Position numbers and translations under genes: made by a program
The notes under the pieces: model-generated
Told to the model about the DNA's origin: nothing
Seen by the model: only the letters and a program-made list of their open reading frames with translations
Databases searched by the model: none
Assembly: GCA_937899435.1 (NCBI GenBank)
Contig: CALBQG010000053.1
Location: 1-16,835 of the forward strand
Direction: 5' to 3'
Source of the DNA: UBA11540 sp003445125
GTDB lineage: Bacteria; Bacillota; Clostridia; Oscillospirales; Ruminococcaceae
DNA length: 16,835 nt
Shown here: positions 15,738 through 16,835 of the stretch, piece after piece
Layout of the letters: every line of letters begins with the position of its first letter
How positions within the stretch are numbered: position 1 is the stretch's first letter

Positions 15738-16421
15738 TTATTCCATATCTTCAAATTTTGAATTGAATCCAGTTACCGAATATGCTTGTTTATGTTCATC
15801 TATTTTGGAAAAGGACAAAAACACAATTTGCTTATACTTATATCCTCTGCTGTTCTCCATATGAAGCTCTACATCCATGTTAACGCTTTCTTTTTTTATT
15901 TCTGCATTGTTCAGCTTTATTGGAATTAGCAATTCCTTAAACTCATTATCTGTAGTAATAAATATTTCATAATCATTTTCAACATTGCGTTTTTGTTTAA
16001 TAGTACATATCGCTTTTTTAACGAGAATGATATCTTCTCCGCATCCAATCAAAACTATTCCACGCTTGTTGTTTAAAAAGTGATATGCTGTAACAGGCAC
16101 AGGGTAGTCATTCGCTTCAACTCTATGTTGTGGTACAAAATAACCTCGTTTTGATTTGCGTTCAAGATTTAATAATTTATCGTTTGCCTCTCTCAATTTT
16201 TCATTTTGCCAGAATGTTAATGCACCTAAAATAACCGTTCCTGCAAAAGATAAGGCTATTCCAAAATAAGCCAAAACGTCAGAAGCACCCCATAGGGTTA
16301 TGTAACCTCGTCCTGTTTTATAACTCTCATTTATTACGAATGGGACAATAATTGTAAGCAATAGTATAGAAATGATAATTGTCAAAAACCACCATTTTTT
16401 ATAAATAGGCATTTTCATCAT
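15738..16421 (-). CDS. Two-TM membrane protein, partner of the GmrSD-like nuclease
   Basis: Predicted 227-aa protein of no family I can name with confidence. Two hydrophobic helices lie at the N-terminus (WWFLTIIISILLLTIIVPFV, and DVLAYFGIALSFAGTVILGA), followed by a charged coiled-coil-like stretch (FWQNEKLREANDKLLNLERK) and a cytoplasmic mixed alpha/beta domain of about 120 residues. The start at 16421 is set by AGAGGA about 8 nt upstream and a strong promoter at 16468-16496. A longer reading from 16589 would start upstream of that promoter and is rejected. It is the first gene of the operon, 22 nt before the nuclease. The layout resembles small membrane proteins seen beside defence genes; a sensor or membrane effector role is inference only. 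Confidence 0.75.
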   Translation of the reverse strand: MMKMPIYKKWWFLTIIISILLLTIIVPFVINESYKTGRGYITLWGASDVLAYFGIALSFAGTVILGALTFWQNEKLREANDKLLNLERKSKRGYFVPQHRVEANDYPVPVTAYHFLNNKRGIVLIGCGEDIILVKKAICTIKQKRNVENDYEIFITTDNEFKELLIPIKLNNAEIKKESVNMDVELHMENSRGYKYKQIVFLSFSKIDEHKQAYSVTGFNSKFEDME

Positions 16422-16467
16422 ATTATAATTCCTCTTTAAACAATCTGTTCTCTCATCACATATAATT

Positions 16468-16496
16468 ATTATAACATAAAGTGACATCTTTTTCAA
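16468..16496 (-). promoter_or_regulatory. Strong promoter of the membrane protein-nuclease operon
   Basis: Minus strand: TTGAAA (-35, 16491-16496), a 17-bp spacer, and TATAAT (-10, 16468-16473) preceded by TGT (extended -10). The expected transcript start is near 16461, with a leader of about 40 nt. Confidence 0.8.
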
Positions 16497-16630
16497 TAGA
16501 CGAGGAACTTTTAAAAGAACTTTTTTGAAAATTATTTTTGAACAACATCTTCTTGAACTCTCTCTACCATAATAAATAACATTTTGCAATAGCGCTTTAA
16601 TAATAGATCGATTATAAAATGTAAGAACGA

Positions 16631-16636
16631 TATAAT
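16631..16636 (+). promoter_or_regulatory. -10 element of a rightward promoter
   Basis: TATAAT on the plus strand, with only a weak -35 match (TCGATT, 17 bp upstream). Transcription would start near 16643 and run into the hairpin at 16669-16703. The 16500-16630 stretch between the divergent promoters holds nothing else I recognise. Confidence 0.5.
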
Positions 16637-16668
16637 ATAAGTAGTTATGTTTAATGCTTTTATACGTT

Positions 16669-16703
16669 AGTGTTTCGGGCGTGTCGGATATGCTCGAAAC
16701 ACT
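16669..16703 (+). terminator. Terminator or attenuator hairpin in a leader
   Basis: Stem AGTGTTTCG with CGAAACACT, extended by GGC/GCT, followed by TTTATTTTC. It lies about 30 nt into the predicted transcript and about 115 nt before the possible recombinase start. A seven-codon ORF (MFNAFIR, from 16648) ends at its base, which is compatible with attenuation. Confidence 0.6.
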
Positions 16704-16734
16704 TTTATTTTCAAGGGTTTCTGGCGTATGCTCG
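16672..16734 (+). repeat. Imperfect direct repeat in the leader
   Basis: GTTTC-G-GGCGT, 7 nt, ATGCTCG (16672-16696) is repeated as GTTTC-T-GGCGT-ATGCTCG (16717-16734). The second copy is followed by a small hairpin, TTGTAAAC with GTTTACAA (16745-16767). Confidence 0.5.
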
Positions 16735-16817
16735 GGTTCGGATTTTGTAAACGCTGTAGGTTTACAATAGAAGTGTTACAAAAAAATAAAAAAAGAGTGA
16801 CGAATGGAGCTTCCTGT

Positions 16818-16835
16818 GTGACAGTTAAAGTTGCG
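16818..16835 (+). CDS. Possible start of a serine recombinase (partial)
   Basis: Six codons are visible before the window ends: GTG ACA GTT AAA GTT GCG, read MTVKVA. GGAG lies 8 nt upstream, and a tiny ORF (MELPV) ends across the GTG. The residues fit the V-K-V-A lead-in that often precedes AYxRVST in resolvase-type recombinases. This is a guess from six residues, supported only by the leader and AT-rich context. Confidence 0.25.

Larger units (their letters stand above)
12953..16835. mobile_element. Possible horizontally acquired island (right end beyond window)
   Basis: Markedly AT-rich DNA begins where a TetR gene is cut. It carries an unrecognised gene, a GmrSD-like defence operon and, at the right edge, a possible recombinase start. 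Only the left edge, near 12950-12985, is suggested by the broken gene. No terminal repeats or target duplication are visible, so the element type cannot be named. Confidence 0.35.

Noticed and set aside
16422..16589. 56 extra N-terminal residues for the two-TM protein
   Set aside because: They would start upstream of the strong promoter at 16468-16496; the ATG at 16421 has a good ribosome site.
1..16835. CRISPR array, tRNA or rRNA genes
   Set aside because: No regularly spaced repeats and no tRNA- or rRNA-like sequence were seen on either strand.

Overview
The window looks like a Bacillota (Clostridia-type) chromosome fragment. The first 10.9 kb is fairly GC-rich and carries Gram-positive style genes: strong GGAGG ribosome sites, sigma-A promoters close to consensus, and dense, mostly minus-strand operons separated by strong hairpin terminators. 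From about 10.9 kb the base composition falls. From about 13 kb to the end it is clearly AT-rich, which points to acquired DNA. There are no rRNA or tRNA genes and no CRISPR array.

Core-like part, 1-10,870: (i) a DUF1275/YoaK-type membrane protein (23-700, minus). (ii) A three-gene minus operon reading from 5602 to 812: a small HdeD/DUF308 membrane protein, an MMPL/RND-type transporter and a secreted Leu-x-x-Gly heptad-repeat protein, with 1-nt and overlapping ATGA junctions. (iii) A divergent two-gene plus operon (5819-7512) for membrane lipid synthesis: an MGDG-synthase/UgtP-like glycosyltransferase overlapping a divergent PlsY-like acyltransferase. (iv) A convergent TetR regulator (7549-8103) with its own promoter and a candidate autoregulatory palindrome. 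(v) An FAD-dependent oxidoreductase (8218-9906, minus), divergent from a PocR-domain AraC-type regulator (10002-10835) that probably controls it.

Variable part, 10,870-16,835: an Mrr-like restriction nuclease gene (10,968-12,563, minus) carries two compensating frameshifts at A/T homopolymers. Just upstream of it lies the C-terminal part of a TetR regulator whose DNA-binding half is missing. The break coincides with the start of AT-rich DNA: an unrecognised 159-aa gene, a hairpin-rich spacer, then a two-gene operon (a two-TM membrane protein and a 683-aa DUF262/DUF1524 GmrSD-like nuclease) with a near-perfect promoter. The last 200 bases hold a plus-strand promoter, a terminator-like hairpin in a leader, an imperfect direct repeat, and what may be the first codons of a serine recombinase cut off by the window edge. 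I read this part as a defence-flavoured island. The pairing of a GmrSD-like nuclease with a small membrane protein is the best candidate for an under-described system.
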